From assembly GCF_015832195.1 (NCBI RefSeq), contig NC_052019.1:5255685-5319684 (forward strand): a DNA stretch of 64,000 nucleotides. The letters run 5' to 3'. This stretch comes from Motacilla alba alba. Lineage: Eukaryota > Chordata > Aves > Passeriformes > Motacillidae. The notes beneath the pieces were generated by a model that made no database searches, was not told the DNA's origin, and was given only the letters and a program-made list of their open reading frames with translations. Shown piece after piece: positions 50,428-63,518 of this stretch; position 1 is the stretch's first letter; each line of letters opens with the position of its first letter. Both the position numbers and the translations under genes were made by a program.

Positions 50428-53400
50428 CAAATAAACATCTGAGTCCAAACAAATAATACCATCTCACACATTGAATCCTGACCCTAACAAAAAAAAAAAA
50501 CACCACTAAAAACAAAAAACTCCACAAGTTGCCAGTGGAGATTTGTGTTCAGCTGGTTAAACTTTCCTCCCCAGAGAGGTGCTGCTGGCTGTCACAGCGT
50601 GCTGTGCTGTGTGGCCAAGCCTGGCAAAGCAATTACTGCTGAGCTGGAGGTGAAGGGCAGGCAGGCACTGCTGGGATGCTTCTGGCATTAATGGATCTCC
50701 TCAGTCCCCGTTTGGGAACGCAGCAGTTGAATGTGCTCCATGCCATGCTGTGCCACACGTGTGATCATCCTTTCTCAGCTCTCTGCTGCCAGAAAAGCTC
50801 CACGACGGCGGCGCCCGGCGCAGGCTGGAGGAGATGGATGTTTGTTGTTGTTAAACAATAAACAACATTAAATAAAACTCTGAATAAATGTCTGGAGAGT
50901 CTCATAAGGTGGGCAGAGGTTGGCTCACGGTAAGAAATACTGTACAGAGTAAGGTGTGCAGGCAGAAGGTGCCAGCTATTAAAGCTTGAATTCCCAAAGC
51001 AGAGCTCTGCCGGGGGCTTGCTTGGGTGTTAAGCAAGGAGATAAAAAACTTGAATTAATGAATGATTTATGACAGAAGAATGGCTGATGGTGACAGGCCG
51101 CAGGAGGTTGATGCACAAGGAGTTGGCACTTGGGATGTGGGATTTCTGGCACGTGGGGTGCACGAGCTGTTCCTCCTGCAAACACAGAGCAGTGCCTGAA
51201 ATCAGGCTGGGACACACACAGGTACACACACACTCACAGAGGCACATCCACTCCGTGCTAAAGAAAAAAATGCTCAAATCCACACCCTGGCCACAAGGCT
51301 GGGCAGCCAGATCTGGCTTTCATCCACACCAATTGTCACTAATCCCCTGCAGCAGCTTTGTCTTGGTGAGTCATGGGCTAAGCACAAATTCAGTTACATG
51401 GACCACCCTGTTCCAGTGCTTCAGCTGGTTTCCCTGGCCCTCTGATTTAGCATCACAGAAGTGCCTTCAGGATTCCTTTCAAACCCATTCTCCATAGTCT
51501 AGCTTAATGTGGAAACAATACAATAAATAAAGATAAAAAGAAACAAACATAAAACAAACAAAAATTTAAAAAAAAAAACCAACGCAAAACAAAACAACCC
51601 CCCCAAAAACCAGCTTTCAGTGCTATCCCCCAGACAAGTTTATTATACATATTGGTCAAAGTTTTGAGTGATCAACAAATGAAGGAGTGGGTTGCTGCCT
51701 TCCCCGAGGAGAAAACACTCCAACAAACAGTGTTTGAATAGGAAAACATCTATTACAGGATGTGCAGGAACCGTGGAAAATGTGAATCCAGGAGCAGCTT
51801 TATGAGGGGTGACTCAGACATTGGTCATCCCCAGAAGAGTGGTCAAAACAGGGAGGAAAGAGTGGCAGGAAAGCACCTGCATTGCAGAGCTGAGTGACTC
51901 ACAGGCGAGTTTCATCTCCAGCCTCACAGATTTCTGTCCTGTCGTGCAAGTCCCATCCCCAGCAGCATCCCAAACCCATCCATCTGTCTTCCCCTACGAG
52001 CTGCAGGCCTGGGAGCTGGGGGCTCACACTCAGAAACTTTTCCCTTCCTTCCCAGAGGTGAAACTGGGGGGAAGAGTTGTTCCCCTTCAGTGCAGTTTTC
52101 ATTCAGGATGAGAAACTGTTTTGGCCACAAAACTGTTTAAAATTTCAGGTGGGTTTCACTAAACATCCCCTGCTAGCATGGTTAGGATTATGTTGATGAA
52201 AGGGACAGCTGATTCTGCCCTGAAAAAGGGGGATAACCAAATTAGGTCAAAAGTTAATGGAAAAAGTGTTAGTGGAAAAATTTTTTAAAAGCCCAAGTAT
52301 TGTCTCTTCTCCAGGTCCTCTGTTTTTCAATCTTCTTCTTCAAAAGCTAGAAATGTGCCAGTGAAAGGAAAAGGCCTGACTCCCGTTCAAAGACTATTCC
52401 CACACTTCTTTTAACCTTGAGCAACTTGCTCCTGAAACCACAAAACTTCCCAACCTTGCACTCACCTGACACCCCACACCTCACTCCTGACCAGGATGGG
52501 CTGGTTCCCACACCCTGCACCCCTTCCCTTCTGCCAGGGCAGCTCCAGTTCTCCATCCCTCAGAGCCACAGCACCAATGCTCCTCCTGTCTCACCAGGGT
52601 GACCTCCAGAGAGCACTGGAGTCAGATATTAGAGTTCTCCAAGGACTGCAGAAATGTTTCTTGGATGTTTTTCCTGCAAACACCATGTCGGGGTCAGAAA
52701 GAATTGCATGAAAAACCAAAGAATCAGAGCTGCGTTTCTCCTTCTGGCTTGCACAGCTCCATTTGGAATTTAAAAAAAGGTCATTTATTTTGTATTAGGC
52801 AAACAGGGAACGGATACAAAGCAAACCTGGGTATCTACCACCTCTTCTAGGTGCCCTGGCTGGGTTCCAAGGCAGCAGTGGACAGGCACAGGCTCAGAGG
52901 GCACCTAATTCCCCAAGCACATCAGCTGCTGCTCAGCTCTTCTCCTTCTGCTTTGCACCACTTCTTGATTTCTTTGCTAGTCTTGAAGCAATTTTCCCCA
53001 CCTCTCAAGAATCACACTCTTCCAAAAGCCCCAGTGGGGTGTGCAAAGGTTTGGGGCTCTCTTTTGAGCCAGCACCCCAATTTTTGAGGGCTCTGTTATC
53101 GTGCCACCTTTACTGCCCTGTCACACCTGCCCTGGCACTCAGCACCAGTCTGGGCAGCAGCACCATGTGAACAAGGCTAACTCAGCCCCAGCACCTTTCA
53201 AAGCCAGGCTGAGGCACAATTAAAACCTGCAGGCTGGTATTTGCAGCAGCAAGATTGGGTTTGTTGATTTCATTGCAGGAAGCTCTGACCACTGCCAGAA
53301 ACAGTGCAGGGGGGGCAATGGGGAAAGTGAGCACTTTCAGCTGTGGGACTGCAAAATGCCACGTCAAGGGTCTCCTCTCTCTGATTTTTATTAAATTTAC

Positions 53401-54611
53401 TTCTAATTTTTTTCCCTTATTTATTTTTTTACAAAGTCTGAGCCTCTTGAAATAACTGGAAGATTTTCCAGGGAACCCAACAGCCTTTGGATGCAGTTTT
53501 CAGGGTGTGTGAACCCACCACCACCACAGTGAGAGATGCAATGAGATTTTGGGAGCTCCTCTGTCACCTGCAGGGCAATACAGCTGATCTGGCAGGTTTT
53601 TGTCACAGCTGAATTGAAGAAGGTGCAGGTGATTGTAAAGGTGTCACATCAGTCACAGCCTCTATCTGCTTTTGAGGCAATGTGATTGAAATAAAACACT
53701 GCAGCGCTCATTTTCACTTTTTGTCATTATTTCTGTCTTTCATACACACATTCCTTGGATAGATCCAGTGAAATCTCACGGTGGGAGCAGTGATGGAGAG
53801 CAGGAGCAGCTGGCAGAGGAAGGAGCAGCTCCCAGCCTGAAGACCCTCACATGTTGATTAGAGCAGGAGCTTCCTGATGGGACTGTTTGCCCTGCTGACC
53901 TGCTTAATTAATTGACTCATTATCAGCAACTCCCCCAGGAGCCATCAAACATCACCCATGAGAATATTTTCCCTAGATACCCATCCCATAGAAAAATAAA
54001 ATCTATATATTTTTCATATACTCTGGCATATCATGTTCCTGCTGAGTAGCACACACAGCTGGATGTTTCCAGCTGGCCATGGAAGGATGAGAACTGAATT
54101 TGCAAATGTTACAGCACATTTCCATTTAACAATTGCTTTTTTAAAAAGGGAAATATTTTATACAGGCTTAGTTCCACGTGAGAGTGGCTCCTCCTGAGGG
54201 GGATAGGCCTGGTTGGATATCACCACTGCTCACAGGGAGAGCAGCAATGCTCAGGTCTACAAAGGCCACATGATCCCAGAACTCCTGAGATGTGTCCACT
54301 GCACCAAGAGAGACCTGCAAGGTAAGGGAAAGGTTCAGGCCACCCAAAAACCAATTTTTTTCAAGGTCCACTGACCAAGGAGATGAAGAGGAAAAGTAAA
54401 ATATGTGGGTCAGCATGAGCCTGGGTCGAAACATTTTGTTTTGAACTCATGGAAGGAGAACTGAAAAATATGAGCAAAATCAAAACATATTACAGAGTAT
54501 GTCACTTGTAATTTAGAAATAAAAATAAAGTAGTATCAGTGGAAAATTCTAACAGTTTTACCAGCATGGTTTGCATCTAATGGAGGCAGATCCATCAAGC
54601 AGCTTTCAAGC

Positions 54612-54960
54612 TGACCACAGAATCACAGAATAAATTGAGTTGGAAGGGACCCCCAAGGGTCATCCAGTCCAGCTCCTGGCCCTGCACAGCACCATCCCCA
54701 AGAGCCACACCCTGTGCCCGAGAGCATTGTCCAAACACTCCCTGAGCTCTGCCAGGCTGGTGCTGTGACCACTGCCCTGGGGAGCCTGTTCAGCGCCCAG
54801 CCATCCTCTGGGGGCAGAACCTTCTCCTGATATCCAACACAAACCTCCCCTGGCACAACTTCAGGCCATTCCCTCAGGCTCTGACAGCAGGAGTGTGGTT
54901 CCTTCCAGAAGGAGGAGATCCGAGGAGGCAAAGCACTTGGAACCCACCTCTGAGCTGAGC
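54612..54960 (-). mobile_element. CR1 LINE 3' fragment, reverse, about 350 bp
   Basis: It starts ccacagaatcacagaataaa, then gagttggaagggacccccaa, gggtcatccagtccagctcc, agagccacaccctgtgcccg, caaacactccctgagctctg, and continues to ttctcctgatatccaacaca and caggccattccctcaggctc. This is the reverse complement of a CR1 3' end. Confidence 0.93.
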
Positions 54961-57900
54961 ACAGGTGCATGCAGAGGACTTGTCCTCATCGTGTAGTCAT
55001 TTATAGCTGCAGTCATTTATAGCTCTAAACTCACTTTTATCTTGCAGCAGCATCAGACAGACCTGTTCACCATGAATGGAGTCATCCCATCCAGCAATAA
55101 ATCCCCTTTCACTTTCTATTGATGATTCATGTAGCTTTTAACCAAAGCAAAGAAACCCTCTTCATCTAAGCAAGCTCAAATAAAGGCAGTGAAGAACTTT
55201 TAATGCTTTATGAAGGTTGTGTCCCAAATTCAAGCCCAGCAGCCTGTTCCCAAGCACTAACAGCACCTGAGCTGCCACAGAAACAGCATAGAAACAGCGT
55301 GGAAACAGGCATGAGGCCAGCTGAGTCTGGTTGGAAAGCAAAAGACCTGATTTTAGAGAAAATGGGAGGAGTGGCTGGCACTTGCTTTTGTTCTGGACTG
55401 CCAAGCCATCACAATAGTTTCTCTCCATCTGTTTTGAACTCCATCATTTGCCCAAGAAAGTGCCATTAAAACTACACCACTCAAGAAGAGTTGTTTGACC
55501 ACCATCCCTTGACAAGAATCAGTTTTGTAAAAGGTGTTGATTGGCAAATTCTTTGCTTATAATTTCTGTTCAGGTTGGTGGCTGGGCCAAGGGCAGGGCT
55601 GACCCGGCCGCAGCAGATGTGGATTTGCATCATTAACTCCTTCTCTGTTACCATGAAGCTTATGCTGAATGATTTATTGCACAATTGTGAGTTGGTTGGC
55701 GGCCATGGGAAGAGTTTTACCCAAAACAGGAGGAAAAGTTGATTGCTCAGTGAAGGGGCTGAGGATCAGCCCTTGAATGTCCTGGCAGCCTTCAAAGATG
55801 TGGTGGCATTCATGGGCAGTGCTGTTTGCAGAGCAGTGAAGGTGTCCAAGCATTTACTGCAGGTGCTTCCCTTTTATAAACGTCACATCACGCCACTGAA
55901 ACCCCAACCACCAATATTTTGTTCTGCTGGGCTAAATCAATCCTCTAATTACATCTGTAAAAACACCTCTGGAAATTTGTGCCTGTTACAAATCACCGGT
56001 TCTTCCCAAGCAGGCTCCTCCAAGGGAGCTGCTGTGGGATTTCTGCCTGTTCCCATGCAAGGAGCAGGCAGCATCAAACACATTTGAGGGTTCAGTCATT
56101 CCTTGGTGGAGTGGATGCTCTGTAGTGGTGGCCAGAATGACCACAGACATATTTTAGCCTGTCTTTCAGCACTGTGGAATTCACTGAGCCATTCAATAAG
56201 GAGGTTTTGCACCTCTGATGTACAATGGGAAAATTTGGGAATTTGTGGAGAGTTCTAGAAAGAGTCAAAGTAGAGAAAGTGATCAGTGGATTAACCCATG
56301 ATAATTTTGAATTACTGTTTCCATAAAGAACACATGAAGTATATTTAGAGCACAGTCAGTGCTTCCATGCTGGGAAATAAAAAAAGACAAAATTTAAGAC
56401 GGAAAATGCTATTTCAATATTTGTGATGAAGATGAGGGATGAACCCAGAGCATCCTTTTCTGTGAACAGACATCTCCATTATGAATCTTAAGGAAGACAA
56501 TTCTTTAGCAGCTCAGCAGGACCAGGCAGAGTGTGGGACCCTGATGCCAATTGGGATTCTAATGGCTGAGCCAAGGGAGTTCAGTTCCACCTCCAAAATG
56601 AGAATTTCCCCTTCTAACCAGGAGATGGCACTAAGGCATTCAGGTAAAAAGCATCACTTCAGCCCTACTAAAAACCTGTTTTTTCTGAAGCTGTACATTG
56701 GAGGGAAAATCTGCAAATTTTACATTCACTGGGTTGTGCTTCTTGTGATGGGTGTCCTGAGAGGGAGCATGTTTCTGACTGACCTTCTCATGGCTCCAGT
56801 GAGTTCTCCCCACATCAGAGCAGCATCCATCCAGGGATGTTCCTCTGTTTTGCACACAGGGAAGCACCAAATACTCTGAAGAAATATGCCCGTGGCTCAA
56901 CCATAGCAGTAATGAGGCAACAGGATCCTGGAAAACATCTCCAAATCTCCACCAACCACTTCCTGACCCATGCCCAGCTCGTTTCTTTGTGTTGTTTAGG
57001 GGTTTTCTCTTGGATTTTGTTACTTCTGTAAAACCTGGTTGCATCCCTTTTGGAACCCCGCAGAGCTCATGGCTGGTGTCATCTTGGTGCTGCAGAAAAA
57101 GGACTGGAAATGGATGGTGTTCAGGTAAAGCCAGTATTATCTAGAGCTTCTCTCCTCTTTTTGACCCCAGTGCTCTTCAGTGTTAACCCTGTGTCACTCC
57201 CATGAACAGGATCCATCCACTGAAAGCCTTGGATGCAATTGGAAAATGAAAATTGAAAACCTGATTCTGTGTCTGCTCCCTTCTGCCATCTGGATATATT
57301 TGCACGCAGCCTGAATGTGCCCTGCATGCAGCAGTGACCCCTGGGCAGGTGTGAGAGCCTTTTGGTGTGTTTGAACTGCCTTGGGACCATCACAATTCCC
57401 ATTCCCAGGGAGCTGAGATGGGGGAAAAGCACTAACAGCAATCACTGCCATGACACACAGACCTATATTTGGAAGGGGCAATGAGGGCTGCAGAAACAAA
57501 GGTTTGAAAGAGAATTTAGGGAAGAGGAAAGGCAGGAGATGAGGATGCAACAGGCTGGATCCTTTGTGGGGGCTGAACTTTCAAAAGCTGCATCTCTAAG
57601 CCTGGTCTCCAAATCTGGGAAGTACCTGAGCCAGGATGCTGCCAGAAAAAGCAGGAAGCACATTTATCTCCAACATCAGCAGCTTCCTTCCTTCTCCCTG
57701 GCACAAACTTAAGGACCCCTTTAGCAAACCCAGCATCCATCTGCCTGACTGAATATCCTCATTAGTGCTCCTGGCAGCACAAACCCAGGGTTCTTATCCA
57801 GCCATTTTTTCCCACCGTGGTTGTGATTAAAATTTAGCAAAATGCTTTTTCCTAGTGACGTTACCTTGCATATGTGCTCTGAGAACTTTACGTAGACACA

Positions 57901-59339
57901 GCCCCCATCAGTGCAGCAAAACCCAGCAGAGCAGAGTCAGTCTGAGGAGCACAACTCCAGCATGGGGAGACAGGAAAATGATGCTTTTTTTATAAGAGAA
58001 ATTTATCAGTAAGGCCACAGGGTAAATTTTAAGTGGTGTAAAAGCACACATTTCCCTTAAGAGCATCTCAATTCTCATGGTCTCGTTTTCCTCAAAGAAG
58101 TCAAACTCTGTCTCCTCTCTGATCTAAGCAAGTATTTTCCCTTATTTTCTAGTTAAAGGTAGCTTCATTGTTTCTGTCCTCCAAAATTGCCATCAGTCCA
58201 CTACACTCAGCTACAGTGGAAATCCCAAATGCTGCATGAGCTGTGGTCAGCAATGCCCCACACCAGAGCAGCTTTGAGAAACACTGGCCCGTTCTGCTTC
58301 CCTGTATCATCAACTTGTCTGCCAGACATCATTTTGCTAAATCCTGCAGATTTAGATGATGAACTTCCTGGTTCATGATGAACTTCCTGGGGCAGGGACC
58401 AGTGTGCTGCTGTGTCTACATAGGTCCTGTCACCATCAGGTCTGGATTTCAGTTGATTTCACAGTAAAATAAGTTATTAGTTCTCATTATTTTTGACATT
58501 TTAGCTTTTTGTCTTGCTTATCCCTCAATACAAGGATGTCCTTTAAAAGGAATACGTTTCAGGAGTCAGGGAGAGGTTTCTCTACCTGTCTACAAAATTA
58601 TCCCACCTACTCTGGGGTAATTTTGGCAGCAATCTGAAGACCCATTCAGGTCACTAAAGCCACAGCAGAAGGGCTGTCAGCCCTTTCCAGGTCTGGGTTC
58701 GGCAGCTCTCCATTGCCATCTTCAGGCTGGGAGCAGCCTTGACCCCTCCAGAAACCTAAAAATCCCGAACGGACCCGGCAAACTCAATTCCCTTTTGCCC
58801 AGCATTAGCTGAAATTGATGGTCAAAACCTGGAATAAGCTGTTAAATGTAAAGGAGGGGAAGGAGCTCTGCAAGGCTGGTACTCAGCTGCCTTGGATAAG
58901 ACGGGATATTTCCCTCCATGTAAGTGGACAAGGTTTTAGACAGCAAATTAACCCCAACAATGCTGTTTAACACACACTACTTCTGGCTGAGAATCAAAGT
59001 TTTTATCATCAAGTTTTCTTTAAAGTACATAAATTGAAAATGCCCGAGTGATTTTAGCTCTGTAACCTCCATTGTCCCCTCAAAAATACATTTCCTGACA
59101 ATGATAAAAGCTGAGGTTCTTGGGAGATTTTAATCATAAATTGCACTTAAAGAAGACTTTGCCAAACATTTCACATCTGACAGACACGGTGGTGGGTTTG
59201 GTAGTGACGAGGTTTCCAAGGCTTTCAGGGTCTCTGATGAGCAATATCACACAGGCAGCTTGGAGGGCCAAAGAGCTGTAATCACAGAACAACACAGGTA
59301 ACACATCCTAAAAGAAATCACAAAAATGTGCAATAATGT
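54961..59339. other. Intergenic DNA without recognised features
   Basis: No exon, repeat family or RNA gene could be supported. The 132-codon frame at 56481-56879 has no protein signature. Confidence 0.45.
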
Positions 59340-59515
59340 GGGTGTCCTGGTCCAACAGGGCCAGCCTACAAGAGGCTCATCAGACCCAGCATTGTCACCC
59401 AGTGAACATCTCCATGCCACTCCCCCACCTCTCCAGTCTCCAGACACTGTCTGACCACCCTCACGGTGAAAAATATCCTCCTAATTTAGATCTGGTTGGA
59501 AAAAAAAAAAATCAC
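59340..59515 (-). mobile_element. CR1 LINE internal fragment, reverse, diverged
   Basis: It contains ctgtctgaccaccctcacgg and tgaaaaatatcctcctaatt, matching the reverse complement of the CR1 segment with the frequent ttctttactgtgagggtggt. It is more diverged than the adjacent copy. Confidence 0.65.
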
Positions 59516-59527
59516 TTCTAGGAGCCC

Positions 59528-59640
59528 AAAAAATCATGGAATGGTTTTGGTTGGAAGGGACCTTTGAAGGTTATCTCGCTCAACCCTCCTGCACTGAGCT
59601 GGGACAAATACGGCTGCTCTGAAGAACATTCCAGCAGTCC
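59528..59640 (-). mobile_element. CR1 LINE 3' tail, reverse
   Basis: It begins aaatcatggaatggttttgg, ttggaagggacctttgaagg and continues ctcaaccctcctgcactgag, a reverse CR1 3' end. It ends about 140 bp past the stop codon of the minus-strand gene and may sit in that gene's 3'UTR. Confidence 0.88.
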
Positions 59641-59778
59641 AGCTCTCAGGTCTCATGGTAGTTTGTACCAGGTCCCACAGCTGTTTAACCTTTTTCCCAC
59701 TGCCTCAGCCCCTGAAATCCCAGCCCTCAGGGCCAGAATGGATGATGCTGGTGCTTACCACAGCCACCTTGGCACCAC

Positions 59779-59920
59779 TCAGTTACCAGCCAGTTTCCAT
59801 CGCGGCGTCCATCGCGCGTCCTTCCCGAAGGGCAGCCATTGGGCAGAGATGGGAGAGGACCAGTCCAGCCTCTTCAGGAAGATGCTGTAGCTGTCTGCAT
59901 ACTCAGTCACCCAGCGGCTC
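59779..59920 (-). CDS. Unrecognised gene, terminal exon d
   Basis: One base completes Glu, then 46 codons from SRWVTEYADS to RWKLAGN and a TGA stop. The acceptor is cgttctgtgcag. The 3' part is CpG-rich (gggaaggacgcgcgatggac), unusual for this stretch. Confidence 0.72.
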
Positions 59921-62900
59921 CTGCACAGAACGTGGAGAAGGGCATGAGGAGAGGACCTCCAGCCTGTGCTTCGTGCACCAGGACAAGGGACCTGCCTCCC
60001 CTTCTGCAGTATTCCACCACCCAGCCAGGAATCCGTGTGGAGCAAACAAAAGCACATCCAGGTGGGATGGGGGAGAGGGGGAACAGCCTGTGTCCATCAG
60101 GAACGGGGCAGATGCTGCAACACACATGGCTGCCACCAGGATCCATCTCCCACCTGGACCAACCATTACACAGGCGCAGCCTCCACCCCACACACAACTC
60201 CAGGATCACAGATTAAAATCTGCAGTGCAGAGCTGAAATATATGTGTGTTTGGGGAAGGTGGGGGGCATGAGGCAGCGGGGAGGAATTGCCTTTCCAGTG
60301 AGAAATGAGAGCTGAGGAGCAGTTTCTGCCTGTTTGGTTCATAGTGTGCAGATGAGTCACGTTGCAAACGGCTCCTGCCCTGCTTGATTTGAGAGATCCC
60401 TTTCCCAGGGGAAGCCTGGGCATGGAAATGATGAGACATGCCTCCTGCCCCAGCCCCATGGGGATCTTCTTTCCACGAGGATGAGGCTGTCCCAGGAGTT
60501 GTCTCCCCCACTGCAGAACTTTTCAAGAAAAGGCTGATCAGACTTTGGGAGTGGATTTGTCCCCGAGGGAATTTCCTTGGGCTCATTGCATAATATGGAC
60601 AAGGAGAAATATGCTTGAGAAACGCCTTCCAATTCCAAGCAGGTCCAAAACCTGACTGACCTACTCCTAGCGTGTCCCCCACTCCCAGCAGCCACCCTCT
60701 CCTCCCTATCCCACCTCTCCCTTACTCATTGAAGCGGATATCTTCAGGGAAAACAGGAGAAGGCCTTATCTCCTCTGTGTACAATGCAGCATGGATTCCT
60801 CTCCGGGGCTCGAAATCTTGCTTGTAGATACTTTTCCAGTCAAGGTCAGAGCAGTCTAGTGAAAGAGAGTCCAAATAATTTAAAGACTTTTTTTGGATCT
60901 CTGTCTCCTATACTGCACAGCCTGAGTGTTCCCCCTTCCCCTGAGCTCCACTGGCTGTTTGTGCTTCCAGCTCTTCTGTTGCATTTACCATGATGAAGGG
61001 ATTAACCAAGGGAAAATGGAGGAATTGCTTCTCTGGTGTAGATAAGGTTGTTTAGATGAGATTATTCAGCCCTTTTCTATAGCCTGTGTGAGGAAGCCAC
61101 ACAAGGCAGACCTGGAAATGACATCTTGTGATCTTCCTGTCTGGATATTGACTTGTCACCTGGTATACATTTTCCCATACTGTCTACTTACTTTTCCATC
61201 CTGCCACTCATCAGGGACTAAACCAAGGAAGAGATTCATGGCTCACTTAACCCCTAATTGAGGACCATCACATCTGCTGAAATATCTTCCCCAAAAATCC
61301 CTGTGGGAGCTGGTTTGAAGAGGCACCATCTCCCATCTGACTCTCCAGAGATGTCTTATCTGTGCGTGAACAGCTCGGTGTGTGTCCTCCTGATCAAGCA
61401 GATCTAACTGGGGATAAACATGCAGTGAGGACACACAAAGAAGAGCCACCCATTGTAGAGAGATTTTCTGGGTATTTTAGAAATTACACATTCCTATGGT
61501 GAGTAATTAGTGGGGTATTTTTGTTGTTTTCACTGAGGCTGAGGTTTCAGGTGTCTCACACGTGCATGGCCATGTCAGACTGTTAGCGCAACCCAGCAGC
61601 AGCTCCTGTCTCATGTCATTATTTCCAGGGAGGCCACATTGAGCAGGGCTGTGGTCCATGGGATGGGCTGTCTGGAAATTGGGGTGAAAGGAACACCATT
61701 TACAACACTCCAACCTCTTCTAGAAGATAACTGTTTTTCTCTGCCCTGCTTTCTCCCCACCGATGGGCAGATGGCTACAGGGGATCTGGGAACCCTTCCT
61801 GTGTCACTCATTTTCCCTTCACCCTCCTCTGTCTCTTCTGGAATTATATTAAAAAACATAAAACCAGGCTGAAGGCCACCAGTTATTCACATGGGGCAGT
61901 TTCCACAGCCTCCATCCACTGACCTTGCATTAAAATACATGAGCTCAGGTTCTTGGCTTTGTATTTGTCAGCATTGGACAGCACCTCCTTGTACAAATCC
62001 TGGGCAAACTGCTGGTAGGTGACCATGTTATCAGGTGGCAGCTCCCTTGGCTCCAACACCCCTGAGACATGGGAGGAGAAGGTCAAGTAGGCAGGAATCA
62101 CCATCAATTACTCACCCAAATCCTACCCTTTGGATAGGGTAAGTTGGAGTCCCAGCTGGCAAAAATCAGGGGAGACCCAGTCACTTCAGCAGAGCTTTGA
62201 TGTGGTGCATCAATTTTGGTGGTTGATGACTCAAGCAGGGGAAGGATTTACAGTGGTGCAAAGCAAGGGGAAGGAGCCCACTGTCTCCACATTGCTAAAA
62301 GGAGACCCTCTGCAGCAGGTCTGTGTGTGAGAGGGAGAAAAACTGCACTGCTGGGATACACAGGGGAGAGCAGGAAGGGAAAAGCCCACAGGAGTTTTGT
62401 CATTAGCATAAGACAGCTTCAGATGGGCTTGGCAAGGAGATCTTTGCAGCCCTCAGATGTAAGAGGAGTCCCTATGGAGACACATCTGTCTGAGCTGCTT
62501 GTCCAGACTCTCCTTCTATTGAGTGGAGAGGGAAAACCCACCAGGGCTTACTTCACCTCATCGTCAGGGTGGCATTAAGCTACAGGAGATGGCTGTGCCT
62601 TTGCTCTCCTCTGATCATGAAAGGATCCAGACATCCAGGCATCCCACACTGGGAGAGATCAGCTCAGGGAACAGAGGACATCCCTGGCCATGTCCCCTGT
62701 TTGCTTCTGGAGCACTGCTGAGCAATGACACCTCTTCCCTCTCAAACAGGAACTCAGAGAAAAATTTTTGCTTTGGGATGGCTGAGCATGTCAGAATGAT
62801 GTTTGGTGAGCACTCCCTTTCTTTTCCTGACTTCCATGAGTATTTTAATCCGTGCAAGCAAGCTGTTAAATGGTGTGGCTGAGGGCTGGCTGCCAGCACA

Positions 62901-63518
62901 TTTGCTGTCAGACAGGTACCCTTAGCAGAAGGGTTTTTTGAACTACCCAAACCCCTCACACCCAACCAGAGCCCTTTTCCCTCCCTGCACTTCTGCAATG
63001 TGGGGTTGACTGCCTCTCCCTCTATCCCAGCAGAGTTTTGAAGACAAAACCCTTAGAGACCCTGGCTAGAAGTGGCTCTTCATGCACCAAGAAGTTTCTA
63101 AAACCTCAGCTCCCTACACCCATGCTTTGGGCTGGCCTGGGAGCTGCATATTCCTGGTGACAGGGCGCTGTGCCCATGTGTGAACCCTGGCCAGCCCAGC
63201 CCAGCACCGAGGCATCATCAGGATGCTGCCATGCATCCATGTGTGTCCAGCCAGCATGGACCAGGGGCTGGCAGAGGCCCAGGCAGACAGTCCCTCAGGC
63301 AGCTGGACGCAGCCTGGTCGCCAGCAGTGCCAGCATCAGGGCTTACCCTCAGTTTCATCTGTCGGAGCAGGAGCTGGAAGGGGCGAGCAGCAGCACAGGT
63401 CGTGCATGGGCTCGGCGAGGATCTCCAGTTTGCCTGCCCATCTTGGGGACAGGTCAGAGGGCTGGCACTCTGGCAGGTAGCACTTGGGTAGCTCTTCCAG
63501 AGGAGGGTATGAAGGTGT
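59779..63518 (-). CDS. Unrecognised gene, last four coding exons (193 residues), 5' partial
   Basis: Four minus-strand exons, 63518-63347, 62061-61924, 60855-60726 and 59920-59779, have AG/GT splice sites and join in one frame with phases 1, 1 and 2 to a TGA at 59781-59779. The protein is rich in Pro, Trp, Tyr and Leu. Segments: TPSYPPLEELPKCYLPEC; a Cys run (DLCCCSPLP); PRELPPDNMVTYQQFAQDLY; DLDWKSIYKQDFEPRRGIH; EEIRPSPVFPEDIRF; and DSYSIFLKRLDW followed by a basic, Trp-rich end. No membrane helix, signal peptide or enzymatic motif is visible in this part. The short Trp/Tyr/Pro motifs recall structural proteins of cilia or sperm axonemes, but only in style. The first exon or exons lie right of 63518, probably outside the window. 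Confidence 0.72.
60726..60855 (-). CDS. Unrecognised gene, exon c
   Basis: Two bases complete Asp, then 42 codons from CSDLDWKSIY to EDIRFN and two bases of Glu. The acceptor is tttcactag and the donor gtaagg. Confidence 0.72.
61924..62061 (-). CDS. Unrecognised gene, exon b
   Basis: Two bases complete a Gly codon, then 45 codons from VLEPRELPPD to SSCILMQ and one further base. The acceptor is atgtctcag and the donor gtcagt. It contains a helix-like stretch, YQQFAQDLYKEVLSNADKYK. Confidence 0.72.
63347..63518 (-). CDS. Unrecognised gene, exon a
   Basis: Exactly 57 codons plus one base run from TPSYPPLEEL to APAPTDETE. The acceptor is ctttttctgcag and the donor gtaagc. The frame stays open upstream to a Met at 63650, so a longer single exon is possible, but the acceptor is strong. 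Confidence 0.65.

Larger units (their letters stand above)
45363..54611. other. Intergenic DNA, microsatellites only
   Basis: I found no supported exon in this 9 kb. It contains T/G-rich simple sequence (about 47625-47712 and 48890-48940), a (TA)n/(TTTA)n tract, an (ATAAT)n array and scattered A runs. A small CpG-rich patch lies near 50800-50830. Confidence 0.5.
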
